DNA from: Melampsora larici-populina 98AG31 | Lineage: Eukaryota; Basidiomycota; Pucciniomycetes; Pucciniales; Melampsoraceae | Length of the DNA: 64,000 bases | Direction of reading: 5' to 3' | Assembly: GCF_000204055.1 (NCBI RefSeq) | Contig: NW_006768770.1 | Location: forward strand, 329,196 to 393,195 | Shown: positions 33,172 to 45,971 of the stretch, piece after piece | Numbering within the stretch: position 1 is the first letter of the stretch | How the letters are laid out: the number at the start of each line of letters is the position of its first letter | The notes under the pieces: generated by a model | Database searches by the model: none | Seen by the model: only the letters and a program-made list of their open reading frames with translations | What the model was told of the DNA's origin: nothing | Program-made: the position numbers and the translations under genes

Positions 33172-34915
33172 TTGAGTGCGATCAACGCTTTTGAAAACTT
33201 GGAACTTGAGTTGAAAAGTGAAGGGCGAAGTTGTGAGATGGGTTTTAATCCCCCGTGATCATGACCAGTGCAAGTAGCGGTTCCATTGAGATAATCCTTT
33301 GTAATTGCAACATCTTACTTTGTTTAACGTCTTAGAAAGGTTTATCTCTCGGTTGAATCAAGATATGTCATTTGTAACCTCATCCTGCAATTTTCGTACC
33401 TGATGCGTTACTGTCCAATACGATAATCCTTGGTTCTATCGGCATCCGCTTTGCTACAAAGGATAGGCAGCAGAGTCTGTTGGACGATCTGCCACCCGGT
33501 TCGCTACTAATTCGGAACCACCCCTGAGGCTTTGTTCATCCGTCTCCTTGTTTAGAGACACAAGGGATAGTCATGTCCTGGAGTGCTCAAGAAACGCACC
33601 AGAATATCACAATAACAAGCATATTAACTGTGATTGAAAGATTACAGAAAACAGATCTCAAGGGAGACATAAAAAAGGCTGATACATAGTCTATCCTGTC
33701 ACAATCACTGCCATGGAGTATAAGAAGTCCATATGACATAGCCTGTAGGAAAATGACAGACTATCAGTCTCAGAAAACTAGTTTTAGTCTATTTGATCGC
33801 CATCCTTCTCATGAAAATTGCTGCGTCTACACACAGAGATAGGATCAAGACCTTGATTTCTGAAATTCAAAAGATTTGGTTGAGAAAACGATATAACAGA
33901 TAACAGATCCAGCCGTGTTCATGCCGCGGAAATTCTGACTGCAAGATGATTATATTTGTGATGTGTACAAGTGTAGAGCCCAAGAACTGAAAAACAAGTT
34001 TCGGTGCATACCTCTATAGGCGCATTCGGCTGACGTGCCTCGGGCATTGCAATGTATAAGGTTATCATGCATGATTTTGCATTTTGCCACCTTTTGATTC
34101 GCTCACTTGAGGGGACGAGATATGCAACATCTTGCAATTTTTAAGAAGTGCCTTGGCAGTTCACACCTGGGTCCGGGACTTGAATTTTCAAAGTGGATTG
34201 CATAAATTCTTTCTGAAAGGATAGCCGCCAGAACACACTCCGCATGTAAAGAACAAATTCCAATTGACCCTACGACTCATTACATAGTTCTTTCCAAAGG
34301 AGTCGCATGTTGCAACATAAAAGCATTCCGAAACCTGCACTTTGTGACCACAGCTGTCACTTGTGTATTGAAATCTTGAGAATGGATGCTATCGATGCAC
34401 GAGCGATTTTGTAAATCGTCCTCCTTGAAAGTTGAGCCTCCTTGATGTACAGCCACTTTGTTGTACTATATCAATTAGCGCCAACCTATTCTTGGTAATT
34501 GGCAATTCAGAATTTGGCATTTCAGTTGAACCGTTCTTGGTGAACCCATTCCAATCCTTTTGTTGGTTGGGTTCTTCAAATCTTTTGGCATAGCATCCAA
34601 CACTCTGAAGTTGTTTTGAACGCTTGACGATGAGACAATACTGAAAGCTAAACCAATATGCTGATAAATACCCACGTTGCTCTCATAGTTGATTGATTCA
34701 TAAAACCTTCGCAAAGCCTAGTACATACCAATCATCACCCTGGGCAAGGACATCCAGAAGGGATTAAGTGTTCTGATTGGCCTCATAGTGAATGGCTGCT
34801 TCAGGTATTCATTTCTTCTCCCTTTGAGTTCTCTCTCATACCCATGTAGCTGACCGTCTCAACTTTTATAGACACTTCAAACTTTCCTCCTTTGACCTAC
34901 CCACCTCCAGGAGCG
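33172..34915. other. intergenic region
   Basis: No supported gene. It should contain the promoters of the minus-strand gene to the left and the plus-strand gene to the right. Confidence 0.4.
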
Positions 34916-37142
34916 ATGCCTAGTTTTTCAGAAGAAATCGCTGCTCAACTGACGCATCACTTCGACCAACAACCACTCGCTGCCGATACCCAGACCGTCC
35001 AGTCCTCCTCAAGCCTCGTTGCACCACTACCTTCCCTCAAACTTCCGAGTCTACCGTTACCCAATACATATCATAATTCCAATTCTTTCTCCAAGATCGG
35101 CTCAGGCGAGCGTCCATATAGCCCTTTCTCAAGTTCAGCTTCGTTATATCAAAAAGACATTGAACGGGGGCACGACTTGGAAAACTCCTTGCAGCCACAC
35201 AGTGCCCGAAGTGATTTTGCTGAAGCTAGACAATCGAACTCATCGATGAGATCCTCAGTGGATCAGACTCATGGATGCTCTGTATCCTCACCTGGATCTG
35301 AATTTTCGCACAAGTCTCAAAACCCATTAACAAATCCGAAACCCAGGTCAAATACGCGCATCCAATCTAAAAGCAAAGCTCCCAGTGCCTACTCGATTGG
35401 ATTGATTGGGGTCACCTTTGTACAGTCTCTCGTCGTTGTGGCCATTCTCGCCTTCGCGTGCCGCACTCTTCAAGATTCGCGATCAGAAATCAGTATCGTA
35501 TCTGCCTATTTGGTGAGGTATTCATCCAGGATCTCACCATAATTAGCTGAAGACCGATTTAACGTGGATCACGTCATTCATTTTCCATTATCTCTGGTGT
35601 ACCATATTGTAGATCATCTTTATCATTGCTGCAGCTTTGTCCTTCATTTTGGTCAGTTCATATTCAATAAGAGCAACCCTTCACTATCATAACCCGTTTT
35701 GTTAATTTCCATTCATGTGTTTTTCTTTTGTGACCACCAGGTTTTGGACTCGATCATGTCGCAGGACGTAATCCAGCTTATTGCGCTTTGTGCATTCAAT
35801 TTGTTCATGACCTGCTATGGTGCTGTACGTATCTTCTATTTCAATATCTACTGTGCTTTCCCCTCATACCTTCATATCCTGAACTTATGCAATCCTTTTG
35901 CTTGAACCACAATGGCAAAAACTCTACCTGTCGAGATAGGTATTGCCCGTCCAGCTGTGGAAAGCGTTACAAGAGACCAATATTCCTGCTATGAAAAAGC
36001 TTCAGGGTTGGTTGCAAGTGGTTCCGTGTGTCATGGGCGCGTCTACGCTTCTGATGACCATCTTAACGATTTCCATCCACAAAGAGTTCGGTACGATACG
36101 TGGTTTATTTATCTGGTTCCGTTTGGAACTCAGTCTTCAAGCATCATCTTACTTCGTTCAAGACAGACTTACGCTGAAATGGAATATTCTCTTCTAACGA
36201 CCATCTCGGTTCAATAACTAGGTTGGGACATCTATAAGCAGATGGGAGCAAACATGCAACTCAAACGAGCTGGTCAATACAGGGCCGTTTTTTCGATCCT
36301 ACAGAAATTCAATTCATTTTTCTTCTTGGGTGCCATGATCCAATATGCGGTCCTCGGTCAAGACGTAGGATGGAGAGCAGCTTTGACCTCGATCACGTGA
36401 GTAAAGATAAATAAGCAGGAGCAATCAAGTTTCATGAACCACTTTTCCAAACTGTTCATCTCCTAATCGTATTGACTTATATCTGGATCTTGGATCTCTG
36501 CTACGCTTCAGGGTTATGCTGGTATGCACATTCATCATGTTAGTATTGTACAAGCACTTTCTATACATTTACAAGCTGCTCTACTTAATCTGCTCTTCCA
36601 TGTTTTTTACGCTTTTGTTGACATGATCGTCTTTGGATGACTATTAGGGTTTCTGCAGCAATAGCGATTAGTCAAGAGATCAGGTGGCCACTCTGGCTAT
36701 CCCACCTCGGTTCCTTTTGTATGTTGGTACGTTGCTGTCTGTCTAACACGTCCAAACATAGTCAACTGTCTGATCCGATCGCTTCTCCATCCTGGGCATT
36801 TTGACTCAGGCGTATGTCTCATACCTTCTGGCCAAAGTCGTTCCCCAACCCCAATTCTCCGCAGGCCATCGAACCCTGCGATTCTTCTTGATTGTCAGCC
36901 TTCTAAGTCTGGTATGTGTCATGGTGGTCTCAGAGATATGTGCCAAAACATTTGGGCTAGGCATGCGTGAGCTTGGTGAGTTTTGAGAATTCTTCCCTTT
37001 ATAGATAATGAGCTGAGATGTATGTGTCCTCTGTGTGGTTATTCGTGTCAAAGGTCACCGTAAATGGTGGAGACGTAATGACAATCGTCAGCCCACAGGT
37101 ATCATAAAGCAATCCAAGAATTCTAGAATGTCGATCGACTGA
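34916..37142 (+). CDS. UPF0658-type Golgi membrane protein
   Basis: Nine exons join without error to 468 aa: 34916-35512, 35613-35651, 35741-35824, 35940-36090, 36222-36396, 36512-36538, 36648-36726, 36810-36975 and 37054-37142. About 165 polar Ser/Pro-rich residues precede a membrane domain with seven or eight hydrophobic segments, starting at IGLIGVTFVQSLVVVAILAF. The block GWDIYKQMGANMQLKRAGQY followed by FNSFFFLGAMIQYAVLG and a later EIRW matches my memory of the fungal UPF0658 family, annotated as Golgi membrane proteins of unknown function. I chose the ATG at 34916 because upstream codons in frame lack an ATG. It is an ordinary conserved host gene with no damage. Confidence 0.75.
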
Positions 37143-37812
37143 TGTGTATCACATCCTTTATTTATACTCGATGCCAAACTGCGATGATCAACACACTTGC
37201 AGTAAAGCTAGAACCTTTTTTTTTTCGCAACTCATTCTTTCATTTTAACATGATGGGGTTATTTAAGATGGATGGGCTTGGTGTCATATCTTGTTGCTAA
37301 TGTCATTTGATTTTCGTTCTTCTTTTGCCGGGATTGCAACTTGTCTTGTACTTAATTCATGTCCTCGCTAACTTCCTTCATCCCGTGAAATGATTTTACC
37401 ATGTGTTCTTAGTCAATTGCATAATTTAGCTCATCAACAGATGTAAACTATGCCCTCATCCTTCTCGATGTCTTTCGTTTCTAATCTGCTTTATCCATTT
37501 GACATCTCAAATTTTGATTGCTACACTCCTCCATGGCGAGGCATATTACAAGTAGAATATACTGGCGAAGTAAGCTACCAGAGCAAACATTTAAGAGATG
37601 TTATGTGTGGTACACGAAAGCATAAGGAAACCTAGCCGATACAAGATCAATGAGTGACGAGGAGCAAGAAACTAGAGCCAAGGAAGAAAAAGAGTAAAGA
37701 AAGAGAGAAAGAAACAATGAGAAAGGTTCAGAAAAATTTAAAAGAAATCCAAGACCACATTGCCAACGATCCGTATTTGAGTACTTGCTGTACACTCCAC
37801 ATTTTAGGATTC

Positions 37813-38459
37813 TCAAGTGAAGAGGGCGGCGAAGAGCGATAGCGAGGCGACCACGAAAGTGGCCACAAAATTGCCACTGATTTGACCAGCGCTGCTGTGC
37901 TTCGCTCCAGCCTGAGACAAAGAAAAAGGAAGAGGTATTCCAAAGGGTAAGATCAGTACAAGTCATAGGAAGAAAACTACTCCAAATCAAGAGCAGGGGT
38001 TGACTTACCGGAGGGGTAGTCTTTGTGGTATTGGCAGATTTCTCGCTACTATTACCAAGGGGCGAGTTTGTTTGGTTTGCTGAGCTTGCTGTAGTTGGCA
38101 ATGCTGTGGTTGACCCTCCTGTGCTTGCTGCTCCTGTAGATGGCAATGCTGAGGTGTTTGATGACCCTTTAGAATCGATGGCGTTGGCACTACCAGTAGG
38201 GTGAGTCTCAGCGCCTGTCGATTGACTGTCAGCGGTCACAGGTTTGATATCAGTGGCGGTTGCCGGGGGCTTGCTGTCTAAAGTCGTGTTAGCCTGGATT
38301 GCAAGACAGCTTAATTATGAGTATGATCATGGATTCAGCGGAAGGAGGAAAAAAATATGGACTGACTGTTTGACGTCGGTCGATCGTTCCATTCGCGATT
38401 AGAGTGGAAAGAGCCAAGGCAAGAAGGGCGATGACAGGGAGACTGAGAATGCGCTGCAT
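37813..38459 (-). CDS. Ser/Thr-rich secreted protein, probable GPI anchor (copy 1)
   Basis: Three exons on minus, 38459-38367, 38293-38009 and 37911-37813, give 158 aa with all phases zero. The protein starts with a signal peptide (MQRILSLPVIALLALALSTL). It continues with about 90 residues rich in Thr, Ser, Ala and Asn, a likely O-glycosylated stalk. It ends with a hydrophobic tail (FVVASLSLFAALFT) after small residues, the layout of a GPI-anchored wall or plasma-membrane protein. There are no Cys in the mature stalk. It is a tandem paralogue of the gene at 40751-41277. A TATA element lies about 370 bases upstream. Function unknown; a cell-surface role is inferred. Confidence 0.75.
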
Positions 38460-38827
38460 TTTTTCGATTATTTAGGTTTCTGCTAGGCGGAGTAAGAACA
38501 ATGAGTTTTGATCACACTGGGCGGTGTTGTAGATGGACACTGACTCAAAAATCAAAAAGCTGCACTACAAATTTTAAAGCTAAAGATTGATGTTGGTATA
38601 TAGCGAAAAAGCTGGTAATTGGGTTGAAGGAAATTAGATGAAGTTTAGTTGTGATGAAAGAGGCAAATGGATTCAAGGGAAGTAACAATATGGGAATCAA
38701 GGCAAGGAGCGCAAGGCTTGGAAAATGCTCAATTTATTTGAAAAAGTTAGTAAGGGTTTGCTAGAGAAGTACGATGGATTCTGGTTTGAGTGATGCTTGG
38801 GGAGATTGATGGGGCTCCATCCAGGGC

Positions 38828-38834
38828 TTTTATA
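38828..38834 (-). promoter_or_regulatory. TATA box of the secreted-protein gene, copy 1
   Basis: TATAAAA on minus, about 370 bases before the ATG at 38459. The same element is kept in copy 2 at 41660-41666, with similar surroundings. Confidence 0.5.
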
Positions 38835-39180
38835 GCCATCAAGGATGGTTGTTGCACCCCGTCTCTTGGCCCTGGGACAAAACCTTTCTCCTAGTCTCTG
38901 TTTGTCGTCATTCGAGGTCGTTGCGATCTGTCTGGAGTGGGAGTTCAAACCATGATACGAAATCCCACCAACACGCTGGCCGTTCTCGACTACGCTCGAA
39001 TATGTGTAGAATTGAGCTGCCAAAAGCGCTGAAGCAACCGAGGATCCGGACTTGTAGTTTTCTTTACTCGCCTCAGCGCCTCGATCTTGATCTATCAGCA
39101 TTATGTAAACCAGTGGATAATGAAAGAAGACGTCATATCGAGTACCAGCTCATCGGATGTTGGTCTTTGTTCAAGTTCTC

Positions 39181-40189
39181 TATGAGAATGTGCTGAGATG
39201 TTCACTGTGTCGGTGACCATGTCGAAAATAATAACTTGGTAACGGGGGAATCTGGGAATTGGAGGGCATCATGGTCACATGTCGTTCATTGCTTGCGGGT
39301 CGGGTTCTTTGTGCATTCACAGCTTACGTCATCACCTTTCTTTCGCTCCATCTTCGCCTTTCGATTATTCTCCTAAGATTCCTTCTCATCCTCACTGCTT
39401 TAGTCATCGTTCATCAAACGGTCATCCGCTGTCATTTTTCATTACCCTCCCATCCTGCTGTGTCAGCAAAAACTTTTCCGCTCTTTTTGCTGAGTTGTCT
39501 CATTTGATGGAATGGTTGAAACATGTTTTCACAGCCATTCAAGAATTTGATATCATGTCCCACTTTTTTTATTTTGTCTTTCTTGAAGGTTCATGTCAAT
39601 TCATTTTATTTTATCAAGATTTTTTATGTGTTTGTTCATATTAATGCACAACTATTTTGATTCTTCTCCTTTTTGATGGTCTATACACTTAGTTTACTTG
39701 TTTAGTTGACTTGGCCGCTAGTCAACCTGTGGAGTGTTTTCAAGTGTAGCATTTGAAGAAATTGATCGCCTTTGGGTATCAAACCAAGGGGCATTCATCA
39801 CATGTTCTCATTCATGGTCTGACTTGACAATCTTCTACATTTCCCGCAAGTAATTGGTACCTAATAGCGGGGTTCAAGTCGGCCAACCTAAAATTTTGTG
39901 CACTTCGGCCTCCTTGCCCTTCAAAATTGGTTTTTTTGCAAAAGATAAATTGCTAGGAATATCCTTTTCAGGTGGGGCTTGTCAATAGTGTTTTTAGAAT
40001 TCAAAATTTATCAGTAGTATCTATGTAAGGACAGTTGTATTTTAGGCATCTTTTCAACTTGAACCCCGCTAATGACACCAGCCCACGAGCACCATCAAAC
40101 AGTGCTGATGTGTGTCCGTGATGGACCCTGATCAAAGCTGGAACCTGCTGTTTTGTAATCCATTCCTTGCACTTGAGTTCGACATAACG
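39181..40189. other. spacer between the duplicated units
   Basis: No supported gene. T-rich, with short frames only. Confidence 0.4.
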
Positions 40190-40750
40190 GGGATGTTTGG
40201 GATGGGTAGGCTTCGTGTCATATTTAGTTGTTAATGTCATTTCGTTTTTTTTTTCGTTCGGAGAATTTGACCCTCATCTTGTACTCAACTTACGTATCTT
40301 CACTCTTAGCTCATTCATCCCGAGAAATGATATTTGCGCGTGTCATGATTCGATTGCAAAATTCATCACCTTGCTCATCTCAATGAGCAAAGGATGCAGA
40401 AGATGGTCTTTTCACTCTCACTCTACTAGTTCATTTGGTGTCCGTTTTTTTAATTTTGTTGATTTTTCAAGCTTTTGTTTGCTACACATCTCTTCCTCCC
40501 CCGTAATTTTACATATAACAGCAGAGTAAGCTACCAGAGCAAACATCCGAGATACGGGAATAAACCTAACCGATTCAAAAACAAAGAATGACAAGAAACA
40601 AAATACGCTAGCTAGAGACGAACAACAATAAAGAGAGATGAAGAAACACAAAGTGACGGGTGAACATTTTTCAGGTTGTGCAAAATCCCATCGCCACTGT
40701 TCCGTATTCAGGTAATCGCTGCGCATTTGTCGCTCTTCAGTCTGAATTCC

Positions 40751-41277
40751 CTAAGCGACGATGGCAGCACAGATTGATAACGAGGCCATAGCAAAAGTGA
40801 CCATGGAATTGGAACTGGTTTGGCCCACGCTGCTGTGTTTCGCTCCAACCTGAGATATAGAAAAGGAGGAACATGCCAGAGGGAAAAATAAGCGCATGTT
40901 CCAGGAAGAAAGCTAACCTCAATCATGGAACGTGTACTTACCGGAGCGGCAGTCTTTGTGGTGTTGGCAGACTTGTCGGTAAGAGCCGACGAAGTTGTGG
41001 GGTTTGTTGAGCCTGCTGTGGGTAATGTGGCTGTGGTGTTAGATGTCGGTTTGGTAGTGGTGGTGGTGTTAGTCGCAGCTGGCGTCTTGGTGTTCAAAGT
41101 CGAGTTCGAGGGCATGATGAGACAGGTCATGAGTATAATTCTAGAGTCAATGGAAGTAAAAAGAACCTATGAGCTGACCAGTTGACGCCTGTTGATCTCT
41201 GGACTTCCATTCACGATCAGAATGGAAAGAGCCAAGGCGAGGATGGCCAAGATAGGAAGACTGAGAATGCGCTGCAT
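40751..41277 (-). CDS. Ser/Thr-rich secreted protein, probable GPI anchor (copy 2)
   Basis: Minus-strand exons 41277-41179, about 41085-40942 and 40849-40751. Signal peptide MQRILSLPILAILALALSIL, Thr/Asn-rich stalk and hydrophobic C-terminus (MVTFAMASLSICAAIVA) mirror copy 1, and the last exon has exactly the same length (99 bases). The second exon start is uncertain: the acceptor used in copy 1 has no equivalent here, and the AG before 41140 would give the wrong frame. The AAG before 41085 restores phase zero but shortens the stalk, giving about 113 aa. The copy could therefore be altered or nonfunctional. Confidence 0.65.
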
Positions 41278-41659
41278 TTTTTGATTGTTTTTGTTTCTGT
41301 TAGGCGGAGAAAGAATGATTAGTTGGAACCACATCGGAGGGTGTTGCGCAGTCCAATGAAGGTGGTGACTGACTCAAGAGTTACAGAGCTGCACTGCAAC
41401 TTTCAAAGCGGAATATTGATGGAGATTGGTAGTCACAAAAATTTAGAAAGTAGACCGAAGGAATTGGAAGGAGACTCAGTCGTGATCAAAGAGGGATGTA
41501 TTCAGACAAGGTGACACACTATCAAAGTCAGGAATAGAAGCGCAAGGCTTTAAAAATGTCTGAAAGGTTTGAAAGAGGAAGTGAGGTTTTGCTAGTACGA
41601 TGGGTTCAGGTTTGACTGATGCTCTGGATGGATACTTCGTTTTCACTGAGGTGTAGGGT

Positions 41660-41666
41660 TTTTATA
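41660..41666 (-). promoter_or_regulatory. TATA box of the secreted-protein gene, copy 2
   Basis: TATAAAA on minus, about 385 bases before the ATG at 41277. Conserved with copy 1. Confidence 0.5.
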
Positions 41667-42848
41667 GACTCAAAGATGGTTGTTGCACTCCGCCTCGATG
41701 TTTGTTGGTCGTAATTCGACCTCGCTTACTATGTATCTTGGAGTTCACATCATGATCCATCCTCCCACCAATATGCCAGCCCTTCTCGACAACGCTCGCA
41801 TGGTAGACTTGTCTTGAATCCTTGGGAGCGATCGAGGTTGGGAACTTGTAGTTTTCTCAAACTCACATCAACCCCTCGATTATGATCTACCAAGTAAATC
41901 AGCGGGATATGAAATGAGACCGACGTCATATCGAGTGGGGCGGCCGGTCAGTACGTAGAGCAATAGCCATCAAGTTCCACCCCAACAACGGGAATCGGAT
42001 GACGCACTAAATTGATCAGCTCTTCTTCATAGATGATGACTTCAACTTTCGTGCCAGGTCCTCGCAACAATGACATATTTACAAAGGTGTGGTGTGAACA
42101 TGGATAGCTTCGACGCTGAGCGGTACGGAAGTCCAAGCTACATACACCACGCGGCGAATTTTGACGTGGTAGCGAGCGAGACTTTAGATGTGGCTAGGGT
42201 TACGGTCACGCGAGTGAGCCAACGTGGCCCCCTTCATGATGTAGCATCACTGGCTCAGCACATCTGCAAGACGATGACCAGAACACATCCGGTAAACGAG
42301 CTGATCATGAGTACGGGATAATTCATGCATTCTTGGTTTTCCGCTTCCCCGTTGGACAAAACCCAAAAAACAATCAGGTTGTCATGGGTTTTGTCCATGG
42401 ATTTTTAGGTCAGGTGTTCATATTTGTGTACCGCTATTGCATATGGAAATGGAATGGGTTTCGATAAGCGCGGTGTAGCCTAATTTGCTTGTTTTTCTAC
42501 CGAGCTCAACTCCAACTTTGTTAACATAATCTCGCGTTAAATGTTTCGATCTTGCGACGAGAGGACAAAGAAAGATCACATGGCGCAGCAAAGTTCCTAG
42601 ACACGAACAGATAAATCTTTCTAGCTTTCATCAGAGCAAATGTGCCGTAAATTCTTCTAATGCCCTTCTTTCAATAATTTGGTCAGTGTTTTGAGCTGTT
42701 ACTGAAATCTTCGACAGATTTATGTAAAATATATAGTATCTTGAGGGATCATCCGGGTCAATGAACTGATCGAATCTTGTATGCTTCTACATCTGCGAAA
42801 AGTTATAATCAACAGGCACTTGCGGTGGAAACTAGGGGTGTTGTAAGT

Positions 42849-43046
42849 TCATAAGCATGTGGCTGGACATAGTTGGAGAACATATATGATTGACATTCGC
42901 GAAGGCATTGCAACTGTCCAAGGCTGATGAATTGAAGAGGGCTTCAATTGCCTCTCGATGCGAAGCGCTTGTTCTCCTGAAGACTGCAAGCAGATCAAAG
43001 ACGATACGAGGATGACCAATAGATGACCCCGCCATGATGATGTCAT
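42849..43046 (-). CDS. possible very small secreted protein
   Basis: A 65-aa frame on minus starts with an excellent signal peptide (HLLVILVSSLICLQSSGEQ) but then has few features. It overlaps another frame over its whole length, so an intron may exist. No paralogue or domain is recognised. Listed because rust effectors often look like this; it could equally be chance. Confidence 0.3.
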   Translation of the reverse strand: MTSSWRGHLLVILVSSLICLQSSGEQALRIERQLKPSSIHQPWTVAMPSRMSIIYVLQLCPATCL

Positions 43047-43317
43047 ATGACGAGTTGGACCAGCCCTAGTCCCGTTTTGGAGGCGTTCGAATCAAAATCT
43101 CTAACTCCAGAGGCGGTTGAGTCAGTCAAGAGTCATAGAGCAGTTGATCAACTCAAGGCAGTATATGTAACCGGTCTCAGAGACAAGTCCCTGGATCCTA
43201 CGCCTCATCACACCTGAATACAATATCTTTCAGCAATCCTTACTGCTTGCCTATTCATTTTACAAATACCATCCTTGAATCCTATCACTCAACGCGATAC
43301 CAACCTCAACAAGCACC

Positions 43318-43876
43318 ATGCAGTCTTCAACCCTCATCTTAGCACTCACCTGTAAGTTTTCACGAAAGTAATCAATCTTTGATTAGTCAAAATTCTGAGG
43401 CGTGGTCTGCTAACTCACCCGAATATCTTGTGATTCCCTAACGATCTTAACGCATCATCAAACATTTTGCTTTGCAGTGATCCTTTTTTGCAAAGCCTCG
43501 CCACTTGAGTTAGAACAAGCAGGAGACTCAGAAATGGGGAAGTAAGTAGCGTATAAGACATGATTTCTATCTCCATTATCATCTGTCCACTTCTATAGCT
43601 TACGCATCCGTCTATCACAGACTTCTTGAACGGGGAAATTCTCAAATTGAAGCAAAACCTCTGCACCTTTCTCGGGCCATTTCACAAGCTGTTCCTCACC
43701 TAGATTACGAGGATCACATATTCAGCATTGGATCTAAACCAGATCCACCACTTTCGCAAACTAGCACGGAAGGCGGCTCCATGGACCCTCCTAAATTGCA
43801 CTTAGGAAAACACGCAAGGCCCAAAAAGTTCCGTCGGATTCCGCCTTTTTTTTGCCTCATAATTCTCTCCTCATAA
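43318..43876 (+). CDS. small secreted protein, candidate effector
   Basis: Three exons, 43318-43351, 43478-43541 and 43621-43876, join in phase to 117 aa. Introns have GTAAGT donors and CAG acceptors. The signal peptide (MQSSTLILALTLILFCKAS) spans the first intron. The mature part is hydrophilic with an SLQTST-like Ser/Thr segment, a basic patch (GKHARPKKFRRIP) and only one Cys near the C-terminus. No domain. A small, fast-evolving secreted protein in a rust is an effector candidate by inference; expression in planta is not known. Confidence 0.65.
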
Positions 43877-44790
43877 CCTCTAACAAGATATTACCTTTAT
43901 AGTAAACCTATTGGCCGGGCTGTAAACACACGGAGCAAATGAAAGGTTGGGAACTCCAATCATTCGTCTTTCTGATCCTCAGGGTTGATCTTTCGCCAAG
44001 ACGATTTACAATATCGCAAGAAAAGACAAATTCAATCTCAAAGGATCTCCCTGTGTCCCGAGATCAAGTACTTTTATTCATTTTGTTGGGCTTATGGACC
44101 TTCTTTGTTAGAATTGACTCGATAGCAAATCATGAAGCTCCCTGATATATACATGCAGAAAAATAAGAAAAAAGAGAGATTAGTTACCTTGCAAAGCATT
44201 CAGGAAAAGACTAAACTCCTAACTTCATTTTCATCTTGTCAAGACAATTCTTTTGCACGCAGTATGTATACACAACTCTTTGGTTGTTTTACACAACCAA
44301 GTGGTGATGCTCAAACATCATTGAATATAGGACCCATTTGTTTGCAATTTTAACCATGGTATCTGAATTGTATCAAGTCAATTTCATGGAACATCTGGGT
44401 GTTGGGTAGCCCAAACTTAGTGATTATTGCACCACATCAATTCGACAGTAATCTCCAAATAATGTGGTATTTTCACAATCCACAATCTCCTTTTTGCCAC
44501 TTATTTCCAATTACCTCTGTTTGATTCTGTATGTGAGAAGGGGACTTGTCAAATTCTTCTTACTATACCTCACTATTTTATACCTCCATTGTCTCTGCTA
44601 CTCCCACTCAGATTGTTTTTTTATTTCAACTCCAGCTCAAATTGCTTCTTTTACCTTTTCATTTTTTCAATCCACTTTCTTCCAAATCTGACTTGTTTTG
44701 ATTCTTTCAACTTAATTGACTTACCATATACTGTTTCTCTATTTTTCTGTTTCTCATTTCCATCAACACCATCAACTCCAAACCAGCACC
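43877..44790. other. no supported gene
   Basis: Short frames only. From about 44560 the sequence is strongly pyrimidine-rich (T/C), consistent with leader or promoter sequence of the Myb-like fragment that follows. Confidence 0.4.
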
Positions 44791-45150
44791 ATGCCCAAAG
44801 CTGATCCAAAACCCAAGAATGATGTTGAACTTCAAGCTCCACACTTCAGCCACACCAATACTCAACTTATTATTGATGCTTTGATCATCCAAAAGCTCGC
44901 CAGAAAGAGTTTTGTCTTAGGATTTAAGCCATAAGCCTGGACTAAAGTGTTGAAAAACCAACACAAAACCTTCAAGTGAGGGACAGATAAAGAACAATTT
45001 TCAACAAGTGAGTCCTTTGATTTCTATTTGTTTCTAGTTGACCATTTATTTTTATAATATTACATAGTTGACAAAGGCCTACATTGTCTTTTGCAAATTG
45101 AAGTTGACCTTTGGGACAAGGATACTGGGAGGTGTATTACTTGGCCATAA
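44791..45150 (+). pseudogene. Myb/SANT-like DNA-binding gene fragment (Harbinger type)
   Basis: ATG 44791 opens MPKADPKPKNDVELQAPHFS, then NTQLIIDALIIQKLARKS, ending at a TAA at 44932-44934. The sequence beyond the stop still reads like the family (AWTKVLKNQHKTFK). Basidiomycete genomes hold many such Myb/SANT-like proteins beside Harbinger-type transposases. The frame is interrupted and most of the protein is missing. The transposase fragment at 49340-49860 may be its former partner. Confidence 0.55.
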
Positions 45151-45189
45151 TTTTGGCCTGATTACACATTGGTATCACTGCGTCTGCCA

Positions 45190-45217
45190 CTGACCGTCTC
45201 AACGTCGAGACAGTCAG
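45190..45217. repeat. imperfect palindrome CTGACCGTCTC...GAGACAGTCAG
   Basis: A 28-bp near-palindrome with two mismatched positions. An inverted relative, itself a perfect 24-bp palindrome, is at 48357-48380, and similarity extends about 20 bases to either side. Confidence 0.5.
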
Positions 45218-45971
45218 AAGGCATGCATATTGTTCTTCAGAAAGTGTGTCAATTGTTCCCTGCCCCAGTTCAGCAGCTTCAATCTGAGCTCAGAGCTTTG
45301 ATCCGAGCTACCTTAGAGGGCCGCTGCGTTGTTTAGCAATTGGCAAGTTCAGCCAAACCTGAGCACACCTCTAAGATCAACAATAAGTGTAACTAGGCAG
45401 TGCACCATTAAAATCATGAGCAAGTGATCTAACGAGCTAGACCACTAAGTAAGAGACTGAATCAAAATTGTGTATAGGAAGACTCTGGTACGCTTTGTGT
45501 TTTGGTCTTGTCAATTGACATTGAGAGACAAATCATAAGGGTATATGGGGTTCAAAACCTGTGCTTTATTTGCTGGCATAATCTTGCGCAAATAGCTTGA
45601 GGGAGATCTTGGACCGATACAAAAGTTTTACCATGTCACACTGCTCAATAAGGTGTACCAATGAACAGACGGGTGATCCAAAGGCCTCTGCCCAGATACA
45701 ATACTGGGTATGGCCACCCAGGGACACTGTACAGCTCCACTAGTAATCAAATTAGAGAGACATTCGATTCGAAAACCAGTGTACTTTTCGTTTCAACAGC
45801 ATATGGTGATATGAAATGTATATCCACTCTGTCAAAAAACAAGATGGCTAAGATGAAATGATTCATTACCTTTGAAATTGTCAAAAAAACATTTTTGTAT
45901 CGTTTGATGTGGACCCATATCCAATTAACATCCCAGAGTTGTGAATCAAAGTCAGTTTTAGATGCTTAGTA

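Larger units (their letters stand above)
37241..41945. repeat. tandem segmental duplication, about 2-kb units
   Basis: 37241-39180 and 40190-41945 are diverged copies in the same orientation. Shared landmarks are the 3' flank (GTAAGCTACCAGAGCAAACAT at 37570 and 40528), the three-exon gene, the TATA element and the far 5' flank ending GACGTCATATCGAGT (39130 and 41921). The unit therefore contains one complete gene with its promoter. Confidence 0.75.

Noticed and set aside
42070..42321. 83-codon plus-strand frame
   Set aside because: No signal peptide, domain or splice structure; overlaps another frame of similar quality.
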